Position numbers and translations under genes: made by a program
In this document: one piece after another, positions 15,522 through 24,715 of the stretch
Layout of the letters: each line of letters opens with the position of its first letter
How positions within the stretch are numbered: position 1 is the stretch's first letter
NCBI GenBank assembly: GCA_016717705.1
Contig: JADKFD010000048.1
Coordinates: 1-42,520 of the forward strand
Origin: Rhodanobacteraceae bacterium
GTDB taxonomy: Bacteria; Pseudomonadota; Gammaproteobacteria; Xanthomonadales; SZUA-5
Direction of reading: 5' to 3'
Length of the DNA: 42,520 nucleotides
The notes under the pieces: generated by a model
The model's database searches: none
What the model saw: only the letters and a program-made list of their open reading frames with translations
What the model was told of the DNA's origin: nothing

Positions 15522-16548
15522 TCGCAACACTCACTCTCGCACTTTGGGCTTGCTCTGACGGCAATGGCGCCATCAATGCCGAGGCAGAGCGCGTGATTCC
15601 GATCGCCGTGGCCGTCGCCGAGAACGGCGCGGCAGCGCCGACCATTCGCACCACCGCGATGCTCGCGCACAAGGACGAGATGCGCCTGGCGTTCAAGATC
15701 GGCGGTGTCATCGCCAACATCAGCGTCGACGAAGGCGCGGCGGTCAAGGCCGGTCAGGTGCTTGCCGAACTCGAACTGGCCGAGGTCGGCAGCCAGGTCG
15801 AACAGAGCCGGCAGCTGCTGCACAAGGCGCAGCGCGATCTGGAGCGCGGCGTGCGTCTGTACCGCGACCAGGTCATCCCGCTGGAATCGCTGCAGGACCT
15901 GAAGACCCAGCGCGACATCGCCGCGCAAGCGCTCAAGGCGACCAGTTTCAACCGCGAATACGCGGTGATCACTGCGCCATCCGATGGCGTGGTGCTGCGC
16001 AAACTGGCGCAGGCGAGTGAAACCATCGCCCCGGGAGCGCCGGTGCTGGTGCTCGGCAGCGCCGATGCCGGCTACGTGCTCAAGGCCAGTCTGGCCGATC
16101 GCGATGTCGTGCAACTGGCACTGGGCGACCAAGCCGAGGTTCGATTCGACGCCCTTCCTGGCGCCGCATTGGCCGCGACGGTCACCCGCCTGCCCGCCGC
16201 CGCCGACTCGCGCACCGGCATGTTCGACATCGAACTGGCACTGGCCACCACCGACCCACGCCTGAAGAGCGGCCTGGTCGCGCGCCTGGCGCTGATACCT
16301 GCCAGCGCCGCGCCGGCACGCTGGTGCACGTGCCGATCGCCGCCATCCTGGAAGGCGACCGCGAACGCGCCTCGGTATTCGTCTACGACGCGACCGCGCA
16401 GTCCGTCGCCCGCCGCAATGTCGAGGTGGCCTTCATCGACGGCGAGCAAGTGGCCCTCGCCAGCGGCCTCGACGCCGGCGCCAAGGTCGTCACCGATGGC
16501 GCGGCGTACGTGGAGGAAGGGAAGAAGGTGCGGGTGGTGGAGCGATGA
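15503..16548 (+). CDS. RND efflux periplasmic adaptor lipoprotein, frameshifted
   Basis: Membrane-fusion protein of an RND pump. The start MFRPMLIATLTLALWAC gives a lipoprotein signal with Cys17. Lipoyl halves (AFKIGGVIANISVDEGAAVK, and NREYAVITAPSDGVVLRKLA), a short coiled coil (about residues 95-150) and a beta-barrel domain follow. The frame breaks near 16310-16316 (GCGCC where a six-base GCGGCC-like segment is expected, one base missing). The correct end, GTLVHVPIAAILEGDRERAS...VRVVER, lies in the next frame and ends at 16548. It is a true gene disrupted by one indel, or a sequencing error. Confidence 0.85.
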
Positions 16549-16564
16549 GGCGGGTGGCAAGCAG

Positions 16565-16713
16565 AAGCGGGGCAAGGGGCAGGGGACCTGCCGCGGGGCT
16601 CTTTCGGGCGACAAAGCGGGCAGCGGACTTCGGCCTCGTGATCTTCAGCCCGCGACACAGATGACACGTGCCGCACTGTTGGTCCCCTGCCCCCTGCCCC
16701 CTGCCCCGCTTTT
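16565..16713. repeat. Heptad-type inverted repeat H5 with strong G-quadruplex potential
   Basis: Left arm 16565-16588 (AAGCGGGGCAAGGGGCAGGG GACC); right arm 16681-16713 with units CCCCTGC at 7-nt period, ending CGCTTTT. The right arm is one heptad longer than the left. On the minus strand the right arm has four runs of 4-5 G separated by CA. It lies between the adaptor and the permease of the RND operon; the interior is about 90 bp with no gene. Confidence 0.8.
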
Positions 16714-16777
16714 CAGTAGCTGCTGACCCTTCCCCTGGTTTCGACAAGCACCTAGCGACCCGCACCCGAGCCCCCCC

Positions 16778-19700
16778 ATGTCCTTCCTCGAATTCCCCAT
16801 CAAGCGCTACCCGTTCACGCTGATCGCCTTTCTCGGGCTGATCGCGCTCGGGGTCTATTCGTTCAACTCGATCGCGCGCTCGGAGGATCCGTATTTTCCG
16901 ATTCCGGCTTTCGTGATCTCGGCGATCCTGCCCGGTGGCGATCCGGTCGAGATGGAGCGCCTGGTGAGCAAGCCGATCGAGGATCGGCTGGCGGAGCTGG
17001 ATGACATCAAGGTGATCAACTCGACCAGTTCCGACGGACTTGCGGTGGTGATCCCCGAGTTCATCGCCGGCGTGGATGTCGAGCGCAAGTACGAGGAGAT
17101 CGTGCGCGAGGTCAATGCGCTGCGGCCCGACTTGCCCGCCGAAATCGTCAAGCTGGAGATCCGCAAGGTCAACCCCGGCCTGGTCAACATCGTGCAGATG
17201 GCGCTGGTCAGCGAGGACGCGCCGTTCGCCGAGCTGGAAACGCTGGCGCGCGAGCTGAAGGACTCGCTGAAGACGCTGCCGGGTATCCGCACGGCCGAAT
17301 CCTGGGCTTATCCGACGCGCGAACTGCGCGTGGCAGTGGACCTGAAGCGCCTCGCCGAACTTGGCCTGACGCCGGGCCAGGTGGTGCAGGCGGTGCAGAG
17401 CGACAACGCCAACATCCCGGCCGGCAGCATCGATGTCGGTCCGCGCAGTTTCTCGCTGAAGACCTCGGGCGCCTACACCACGCTGGATCAGGTGCGCGCC
17501 ACCGTGGTCAGCGCCAGCGAGGGGCGCACGGTGCGCGTGCGCGACGTCGCCGAGGTCAGCTGGGACACTGCCGAGCAGCGTTATCTCGGCCGCTATTCCG
17601 GCCAGCGCGCGGTGTTCGTCACCGCCAACCAAAAAGATGGCATCAACATCTTCGACATGCAGAAGCGCATCGACGCCGCGCTGGATCGCTTCGAGGCCGG
17701 GCTGCCGGCGCGGGTCAAGCTGGAGCGCGGCTTTCGCCAGAGCGAGAACGTCGGCTCGCGGCTGGATCGGCTCGGCATGGATTTTGGCATCGCAATCGCG
17801 CTGGTGCTGCTGACGCTGCTGCCGCTCGGCCTGCGCGCGGCGAGCGTGGTGATGATTTCGATTCCGCTGTCGCTGGCGATGGGTCTGGCCGGGCTCTACG
17901 CGATCGGCTACTCGTTGAACCAGTTGTCGATTGCCGGCTTCGTGGTGGCGCTCGGCCTGCTGGTCGACGACTCCATCGTGGTGGTCGAGAACATCGCCCG
18001 CTTCCTGCGCCAGGGCCACAGCCGCGAGCGCGCGGCGGTGCTGGCGACGCAGCAGATCTTCGTCGCCATCATGGGTTGCACCGGTACGCTGTTGTTCGCC
18101 TTCCTGCCGCTGCTGGCGCTGCCCGGTACCGCCGGTCAGTTCATCCGCGTGCTGCCGATGGCGGTGGTGATGACCGTGGTCGCCTCGCTGATCGTCGCGC
18201 TGACCATCATCCCCTTCCTCGCCAGCCGCATGCTGCCGCGCCAGGAGTCGGAGCATGGCAACTGGCTGTTGCAGGCGGTGATGCGCGGCATCCATCGCTT
18301 CTACCGTCCGCTGCTGCACTTCGCGCTGGCGCGGCCGATCACCACGGTGGTGGCGTCGCTGGGCCTGTTCGTGCTGTCGCTCGGACTGGTGCCGGTGGTT
18401 GGCTTCAGCCTGTTCCCCAAGGCCGACACGCCGCAGTTCCTGATCACGGTCACCGCGCCAAACGGCGCCAGTCTGGCCGAAACCGATCGCGCGCTGCGCT
18501 TCGTCGAAGCGGAATTGGCCAATCACGAGGAGATCGATTTCTGGTTCAGCAACCTCGGCAAGGGCAACCCGAAGGTCTACTACAACATCATCCCGGCCGA
18601 GCAATCGTCGAACCTGGCGGAGGTCTACGTGCAGGTCAAGCACTATGACCCGAATGCCACACCGGCCTTCATCGACAGCCTGCGCGGCAAGCTGCGCGAG
18701 TACCCGAACGCGCGCATCGTGATCAAGGAATTCGAGAACGGTCCGCCGATCGATGCGCCGATCGCGATACGCGTGCTCGGCAGCGATCTGGATGTGCTCA
18801 AGCAGCTCTCGGCGCAGGTCGAGGGCATCATCAAGGCGGTGCCCGGATCGCGCGATGTGGACAATCCGCTGCGCCTCGACCGCACCGATCTCAAGCTCAA
18901 GCTGGACGCGGAAAAGGCCGCGCTGCTCGGCGTGCCCAGCGTCGAGTTCGATCGCGCCGTGCGCCTGGCGGTCAGCGGCGTCGACGCCGGCGACTATCGC
19001 GACAGCGACGGCGAGAGCTACGACATCGTGGTGCGCAGCGCCGATCGACGGCCGGCCGACGCTGGAGCAACTCGATCAGGTGCGCGTGCCCTCGCTGTCG
19101 GGCGCGCTGCTGCCGGCGGCGCAACTGGCCAAGCTCGAATTCGACCGCTCGCCGCCGCAGATCCAGCGCTACAACCGCGAGCGCACGGTGATCGTCAGCG
19201 CCTACACGCAGACCGGTTTCAACACCGACAAGGTCACCCAGGAAGTGATCACGCGCCTGAACGCGATGGACTGGCCGCGCGGCTATCGTTTCCAGGCGGC
19301 CGGCGAGGTGGAAAGCCGCGCCGAGAGTTTCGACGGCCTCGGCGCCGCCGCATTGCTGGCGATCTTCGGCATCCTCGCCGTGCTGGTGCTGGAATTCGGC
19401 AGCTTCCGCTCGACGCTGATCGTGGCGACGGTGATTCCGCTCGGCGTGCTCGGCGGCCTGGTCGCGCTGTTCCTGTCCGGCTACAGCCTGTCGTTCACCG
19501 CGATGATCGGCTTCATCGCGCTGGTCGGCATCGAGATCAAGAACTCGATCCTGCTGGTCGACTTCACCAACCAGTTGCGCCAGGAAGGCCTCTCGATCGA
19601 CGCCGCCGTCGAACGCGCCGGCGAAGTGCGCTTCCTGCCGATCCTGCTGACCAGTGCCACCGCGATTGGCGGCCTGCTGCCGCTGGCGCTGCAGCAGGTC

Positions 19701-19862
19701 GGCATGTACTCGCCGATGGCCTGGGTGATCATCGGCGGCCTGGTGTCGTCCACCGTGCTCGCGCGGCTGGTCACGCCGGTGATGTACAAGCTGCTGCCGC
19801 CGAAGCTGGAGGATGCTTGCGATTGCGGGCCGGCGGTGGCGCCGGTGCCGCTGGTGGCCTGA
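16778..19862 (+). CDS. RND efflux permease (AcrB/HAE1-like), frameshifted
   Basis: About 1027 aa. It starts MSFLEFPIKRYPFTLIAFLG (first membrane helix), then porter domains. The proton-relay helix GLLVDDSIVVVENIARF (Asp-Asp, near residue 400) and a second half with GFIALVGIEIKNSILLVDFTNQ are typical RND features. The frame shifts near 19040: upstream reads SYDIVVRS and the correct continuation PIDGRPTLEQLDQVRVPSLS is in the next frame. That frame then runs intact through the last six helices to 19862. An extra base (or two missing) explains it. Substrate is unknown; the TetR partner and tripartite set suggest export of hydrophobic or toxic compounds. Confidence 0.88.
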
Positions 19863-19869
19863 ATCAGAA

Positions 19870-19896
19870 GCATCGCGCGCGAGCGCGCTCCTACAA
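19870..19896. repeat. Single family A arm downstream of the RND operon
   Basis: GCATCGCGCGCGAGCGCGCT CCTACAA, one arm of family A, followed by the start of the conserved spacer (ATCCTCCGTGGAT). The second arm is degraded. It lies in the 127-bp gap before the glutaminase remnant. Confidence 0.7.
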
Positions 19897-19989
19897 ATCC
19901 TCCGTGGATCACGCAGCGGGCGCGGGCGCGCGATCACGGGCGATTTGCCGCAGAATCAGCCAACCGCGCCGCGAGCGCCCAGAACCACC

Positions 19990-20868
19990 ATGGTCACTCC
20001 AGGCCGTACTCGACAACATCGCCACGGTGCGCCGCTGACGCGGGCAAGGTCGCCGACTCCCGATGCTGGCCGTGCCGGCGACAAGTTCGGATGGCGGTGG
20101 CGCGCGGCGGTTGGGGCGACGCCGAAGAGCATTTTTCGATCCAGTCGATCTCCAAGGTCTACACGCTGACACTGGCACTGAAGGCGATTGGCGATGCGCT
20201 GTGGGATCGGGTCGGACGCGAGCCCTCGGGCAGCGCCTTCAATTCGCTGGTGCAGCTGGAATCGGAACGCGGCATTCCGCGCAATCCGCTGATCAATGCC
20301 GGCGCGCATGTGGTCGCCGATGTGCTGATCGGCCAGGGGCTAGATGCGCGCGCGCAACTGCTCGATTTCGTGCGCCGGCGGTCCGACGACCCCAGCGTCG
20401 GCGACGATCCGGAGGTCGCACATTCGGAAAGCCTGACCGGTTTTCGCAATCGCGCGCTGGCGAATTTCCTGAAGAGCTTCGGCAACCTCGATCACGAGGT
20501 CGAGGCGGTGCTCGACTTCTATTTCTACCAGTGCTCGCTGACCAAGCTGCGCCGATCTGGCGCGCGGTTTTCTGTTCCTCGCCAATCGCGGCATCTGCCC
20601 GTGGACCGGCGAGCCGGTGCTGACGCCCTCGCAAGCCAAGCGCATCAGTGCGCTGATGCTGACCTGCGGCACCTACGACGCGGCAGGCGACTTCGCCTAC
20701 GCGGTCGGCATTCCGGCCAAGAGCGGTGTTGGTGGCGGCATTGTCGGCATCATTCCCAACCAGCTGGCGGTGGCGGTGTGGTCGCCGGCGTTGAACGCCA
20801 AGGGCAATTCGCTGGCCGGCACCGCGGCGCTGGAGCTGTTCACCACGCAGACCGGGATGAGCGTTTGC
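19990..20868 (+). pseudogene. glsA: Glutaminase A remnant with multiple frameshifts
   Basis: Serine-dependent beta-lactamase-fold glutaminase (glutamine to glutamate plus ammonia). Family segments are easily recognised but spread over frames: SLQAVLDNIATVR, GKVAD, FSIQSISKVYTLTLALKAIG (catalytic Ser-x-x-Lys region), REPSGSAFNSLVQLE, GIPRNPLINAGAH, then after another shift DLARGFLFLANRGICPWTGE and PSQAKRISALMLTCGTYDAA, and SGVGGGIVGIIPN. At least four indels are needed to join them (for example an extra G after the ATG at 19990, missing bases around 20035-20095, one near 20550). No single frame could give a full protein, so it is probably non-functional. Confidence 0.85.
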
Positions 20869-20907
20869 GGATTGCGGCCTGCGGCCGACCGCAGGGGGGG
20901 GCTTGTG

Positions 20908-20986
20908 GGCGGTGTATCGCGCAGCGATTCACCGCCGCGGTCGCGCGGCAAGCACCCGGGGAACGCGCCGGTGGCGCGTACCCCGG
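20908..20986. repeat. Two adjacent long hairpins between convergent glsA remnant and malQ
   Basis: 20908-20936: GGCGGTG-T-ATCGC-GCA-GCGAT-T-CACCGCC. 20955-20986: CCCGGGGAACGCGCC-GGT-GGCGCGTACCCCGG, a stem of about 15 bp with one mismatch. They are preceded by an 8-G run (20894-20901). The second ends next to the malQ stop codon and may end the glg operon transcript. Confidence 0.65.
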
Positions 20987-20987
20987 G

Positions 20988-22550
20988 CTACGCCGCCTTC
21001 GCCGCCAACTCCGGCGCTGCTGCCGCTGCGCCTGGCAAGCCGAGCAAGGCGAACGGCCCGCGGCCGCTGGCGGCGGTGATCAGGCCGAGCACGCGGGCCG
21101 GTTCGCTACCGACCATGTCCCAGCGGAAACGCCAGCTCCAGTTGTGGCCGCCCATGGTGCCGGGGATGTTCATGCGATGGCCGCCGTCGAGGCCGAGCAC
21201 GTCCTGGAACTGGCACACGGCGATGTTGGCGACCGAATTCCAGCAGGCGCGGATCATCGCCCAGTGCACATCGGTCTCGCTGGTGGCCAGGTAGCTGCCG
21301 GCGTACGCACGTTCGCGCGCGCTGGCCTTGTGCCACCAGCCGCGCACGGTGTCGTTGTCGTGGGTGCCGGTGTAGGCCACGCAATGGCGGACATAGTTGT
21401 GCGGCAGGAATTCGTCGCCAGCGTCCGAGGCGAAACCGAACTGCAGGATCTTCATGCCGGGGAAGCCGCAACCATCGCGCAGCTCGATGACATCGGTGGT
21501 GATCAGGCCAAGATCCTCGGCCACGATCGGCAGTTCGCCCAACTCCGCACCGATGGCGTCGAACAGCGCCTTGCCGGGACCCGCGACCCACTCGCCCTCT
21601 TCGGCGGTCGGGCAACTCGCGGGAATCTCGTAGTAGCCGGCAAAGCCACGGAAGTGGTCGATGCGGAACACATCGGCCTGGTGCAGCGCGCGCTTCAGGC
21701 GCGCGGTCCACCAGGCATAGTTCTCTGCCGCCATCCGCTCCCAGCGATACAGCGGATTGCCCCAGCGCTGACCGGTCGGCGCCATTGCATCGGGCGGACA
21801 ACCGGCGACCACGGTCGGCTGGAAGTTCTCGTCGAGGTAATACAGATCCGGGCGCGCCCAGCAGTCGGCGCTGTGGTGGGCGATGAAGATCGGCAGATCG
21901 CCCATCAGGCTGACCTGGCGCTGGTTGGCATAGGCCTTGAGCGCGCAAGCCTGATTGTCGAAACACCATTGCACGAACTGCCAGAAACGGATCGCTTCTG
22001 CATGCTCGCTGCGCGCGGCGGCCAGCGCCGCCGGGACGCGGTCGCGCAGTTCGGGCTGCCAGTGCCACCAGGCGGCGCCGGAATGCGCTTCCTCCAGTGC
22101 CATGAACAGCGTGTAGTCGTCGAGCCAGCTGGCCTGGGCCGCGCACCAGTGCGCAAACGCGGCCTGCTCGGCGGCATCCGCCCGGGCAAAGAAGCCACGC
22201 GCGGCGCGGCGCAACTGCGCCAGACGCCACGGCACCACGCGCGTGAAGTCGACCCGATCGCTGTCGAAGCCGCCGTCCGGCAAGGCCGGCTGCAGCAGCC
22301 AGCCAGCGGCGATCAACGGCTCCAGCGCGACCATCAGCGGGCTGCCGGCGAAGGCGCTGACGCTCTGGTAGGGCGAATCGCCGGGGCCGATCGGATTGAT
22401 CGGCAGCCATTGCCACAGGTGCTGGCCGGCAGTCGCCAGCCAATCGACGAACTGGTAGGCGCCGGGGCCGAAATCACCGATGCCGTGCGGTCCGGGCAAG
22501 GAAGTCAGGTGCAGCAGGACACCGGCGCTGCGCTGATGGAGGTCGATCAT
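20988..22550 (-). CDS. malQ: 4-alpha-glucanotransferase (amylomaltase)
   Basis: 520-aa GH77 enzyme that transfers alpha-1,4-glucan segments between maltodextrins. It starts MIDLHQRSAGVLLHLTSLPG (family-typical SGVLLHLTSLPGPHGIGD). Catalytic elements are VFRIDHFRGF (nucleophile Asp), IVAEDLG (acid/base Glu) and YTGTHDNDTVRGWW (transition-state His-Asp). Length matches the short bacterial amylomaltase form. ATG 22550 overlaps the glgX stop by 4 bp; the longer frame up to 23012 is glgX in another frame. It is the last gene of the glgP-glgB-glgX-malQ operon. Confidence 0.95.
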   Translation of the reverse strand: MIDLHQRSAGVLLHLTSLPGPHGIGDFGPGAYQFVDWLATAGQHLWQWLPINPIGPGDSPYQSVSAFAGSPLMVALEPLIAAGWLLQPALPDGGFDSDRVDFTRVVPWRLAQLRRAARGFFARADAAEQAAFAHWCAAQASWLDDYTLFMALEEAHSGAAWWHWQPELRDRVPAALAAARSEHAEAIRFWQFVQWCFDNQACALKAYANQRQVSLMGDLPIFIAHHSADCWARPDLYYLDENFQPTVVAGCPPDAMAPTGQRWGNPLYRWERMAAENYAWWTARLKRALHQADVFRIDHFRGFAGYYEIPASCPTAEEGEWVAGPGKALFDAIGAELGELPIVAEDLGLITTDVIELRDGCGFPGMKILQFGFASDAGDEFLPHNYVRHCVAYTGTHDNDTVRGWWHKASARERAYAGSYLATSETDVHWAMIRACWNSVANIAVCQFQDVLGLDGGHRMNIPGTMGGHNWSWRFRWDMVGSEPARVLGLITAASGRGPFALLGLPGAAAAAPELAAKAA

Positions 22551-24715
22551 GGACGAGTCTCGGGACTTGAGTGGCGCGTCAGCACGAGCAGGGCCCGGGC
22601 TGGCGCAAGGATCTGCGTGTCGTTGATGACCAAAGGCGCTGCGCCGCTGGCCAGGCGCTCGCCGCTGCTGTCCAGTTGCAGTGACCAGTCGGACGCGCCC
22701 AGCGCAAACATGATCGGCACCGCTTCCGGATTGAACAGCAGGCGCAGGCGCGGTCTGACGGCTCCGGCGGCCATCAACTCGCAGGCAAACGCCCGTTGCT
22801 CGTGGGCGTGCCAATCCTGGACCTGCATCTCGCCGCCGGCCGGTGTGCGCCAGAGCACACGCGCCAGCGCTTCTTCGTGGGCGCTGCCGAACCACTCGTT
22901 GCAGTGCAGCAGCGGCTCGCTGGCGCGCAGCTGCAGCAAGGCGTGCACGAGTTCGGCGGTATCGTCGTGGGCGCTGTTCCAGTCGAGCCAGCCGAGCGGA
23001 TTGTCCTGGCAATAGGCATTGTTGTTGCCCTGCTGGCTGTTGCCGGTCTCATCGCCGGCCAGCAGCATCGGCGTGCCCTGGGCCAGCAGCAGTGTGGCCA
23101 GCAAGGCGTGGCGCACCCGGCGGCGCACCGCCACGACCGCTTCGTCCGTGCTCGCACCTTCGACGCCAAAGTTGGCGCACAGCTCGTTGCCGCGGCCGTC
23201 CTGGTTGTTCTCGCCGTTGGCCTGGTTGTGCTTGTGCGAGAAACTGACCATGTCGGCCAGGGTGAAACCGTCGTGCGCGGTGATGAAGTTGACGCTCGCG
23301 GTGGGCCGGCGCTGGCCGTGGTGGAACAGATCGCTGGAACCACAGAAACGTCGCGCAAACTCGCCCCGGGTGACGCCGCGCTGCAGCCAATAGCCACGCA
23401 CGGCGTCGCGGAAACGGTCATTCCAGTCGAGAAAGCGGCCCGGGAAACGGCCGAGCTGGTAACTGTTCGGGCCACAGTCCCATGGTTCGGAGATCAGCCG
23501 CGCCTGCGCCAGCACCGGATCCTGACGCAGCGCCACGAAGAAGGCGGCATTCGGGTCGAAGCCGTGTCCGGTGCGCCCGAGCACGCTGGCCAGATCGAAA
23601 CGGAAGCCGTCGACGCCCATCTCCTGTACCCAGAAGCGCAAGGAATCGAGCACGAACTGGGTCACCCGCGGATGCGCGATGTTGAAGGTGTTGCCGCAGC
23701 CGCTGAAGTTCTCGCTGCGACCGGGGTCATCCGCCATCAAGCGGTACCAGCTGGCATTGTCGAGGCCACGAAAACTGATCGTCGGACCGAGTTCGCTGCC
23801 CTCGGCGCTGTGGTTGTAGACCACATCGAGCACGACTTCGATGTTGGCGGCGTGCAGGGCCTGGACCGCGGCGCGAAATTCATGTGCCGGGGAATGGGGA
23901 ATCGGGAATGGGGAATCGCTCAGAGCCGCGCCGCTCCGATTCCCGATTCCCGATTCCCGATTCCCGCTGTTCATCGCCAACCGCGGATCGGCACAAAAGA
24001 ACCCGATCGTGTTGTAGCCCCAGTAATTGCTCATGCTGGCCCGCGCCAGCGTCGCCTCGCTGATCCGCTGCTGCACCGGCAGCAGTGCCAGCGTGGTCAC
24101 GCCGAGGCGCTGGAAATGGGCGATCGCCAGCGGATGCGCGAGCGCCGCATAGCTGCCGCGCAGCTCGGCCGGCAGGCCGGGCAGCTGCATCGAAAAGCCC
24201 TTCACATGCACTTCGTAAAGGACCACATCGGCGCTGCGTCGCAGCGGTCGCTGCCAATGGATCACCGGCAATGGCGCCAGTACCCGCGCCTTGAGCGCGC
24301 CGATGGCGTTGTCGCGGCTGTCGAAGGAGCGCGCGCCGTCCGGATGGCCAAGCGCATAGCCGTGGTGGACGTCGTCCCAGCGGAACTTGCCGACGATCTC
24401 GCGTGCGTAGGGATCCAGCAACAGCTTGTTCGCATTGAAGCGCTGGCCGCGCTCCGGCGCATACGCACCATGGGCGCGAAAACCGTAGACCAGACCGGCG
24501 CCGAAGCCGGGCAGCAGACCGCAGAACACACCGTCTTCAGGACCGGCCAGATCGTAGCGACAGACTTCCCGCGCACCATCGCCGTCGAACACGCACAGCT
24601 CGATGCGCGTGGCGTTCTCCGACCACACGGCAAAGTTGACGCCGCCGTCGACGAGGTGGGCACCGAAGGGCGCCGGCCGACCCGGCAACAAGGTCGCGGG
24701 CAGGCGCACGCTCAT
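22547..24715 (-). CDS. glgX: Glycogen debranching enzyme GlgX with an in-frame repeat insertion
   Basis: 722-aa GH13 enzyme that removes alpha-1,6 branches left after phosphorylase action. The N-terminal CBM48 region (GAHLVDGGVNFAVWSENATR) precedes the barrel, with nucleophile DGFRFDLASVLGR, acid/base LISEPWDCG and the HD motif ITAHDGFTLADMVSFSHKHN. Residues about 250-276 (NSGNRESGIGNRSGAALSDS and a Pro/Phe/Ile-rich stretch) are encoded by heptad palindrome H6, between FFCADPRLAM and HEFRAAVQALHAANIEVVLD. Homologous enzymes have a short loop here. The frame is kept. ATG 24715 overlaps the glgB stop (ATGA). Confidence 0.94.
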   Translation of the reverse strand: MSVRLPATLLPGRPAPFGAHLVDGGVNFAVWSENATRIELCVFDGDGAREVCRYDLAGPEDGVFCGLLPGFGAGLVYGFRAHGAYAPERGQRFNANKLLLDPYAREIVGKFRWDDVHHGYALGHPDGARSFDSRDNAIGALKARVLAPLPVIHWQRPLRRSADVVLYEVHVKGFSMQLPGLPAELRGSYAALAHPLAIAHFQRLGVTTLALLPVQQRISEATLARASMSNYWGYNTIGFFCADPRLAMNSGNRESGIGNRSGAALSDSPFPIPHSPAHEFRAAVQALHAANIEVVLDVVYNHSAEGSELGPTISFRGLDNASWYRLMADDPGRSENFSGCGNTFNIAHPRVTQFVLDSLRFWVQEMGVDGFRFDLASVLGRTGHGFDPNAAFFVALRQDPVLAQARLISEPWDCGPNSYQLGRFPGRFLDWNDRFRDAVRGYWLQRGVTRGEFARRFCGSSDLFHHGQRRPTASVNFITAHDGFTLADMVSFSHKHNQANGENNQDGRGNELCANFGVEGASTDEAVVAVRRRVRHALLATLLLAQGTPMLLAGDETGNSQQGNNNAYCQDNPLGWLDWNSAHDDTAELVHALLQLRASEPLLHCNEWFGSAHEEALARVLWRTPAGGEMQVQDWHAHEQRAFACELMAAGAVRPRLRLLFNPEAVPIMFALGASDWSLQLDSSGERLASGAAPLVINDTQILAPARALLVLTRHSSPETRP
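23889..23966. repeat. Heptad palindrome H6 inside glgX
   Basis: The left arm 23889-23918 has four 7-nt units GGGGAAT/CGGGAAT. The right arm 23937-23966 has four identical units CGATTCC. The arms are complementary with an 18-nt loop (23919-23936). The unit is of the GGGNATC type. Both strands carry four G-runs. It is translated within glgX (28 extra codons including edges). Confidence 0.9.
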
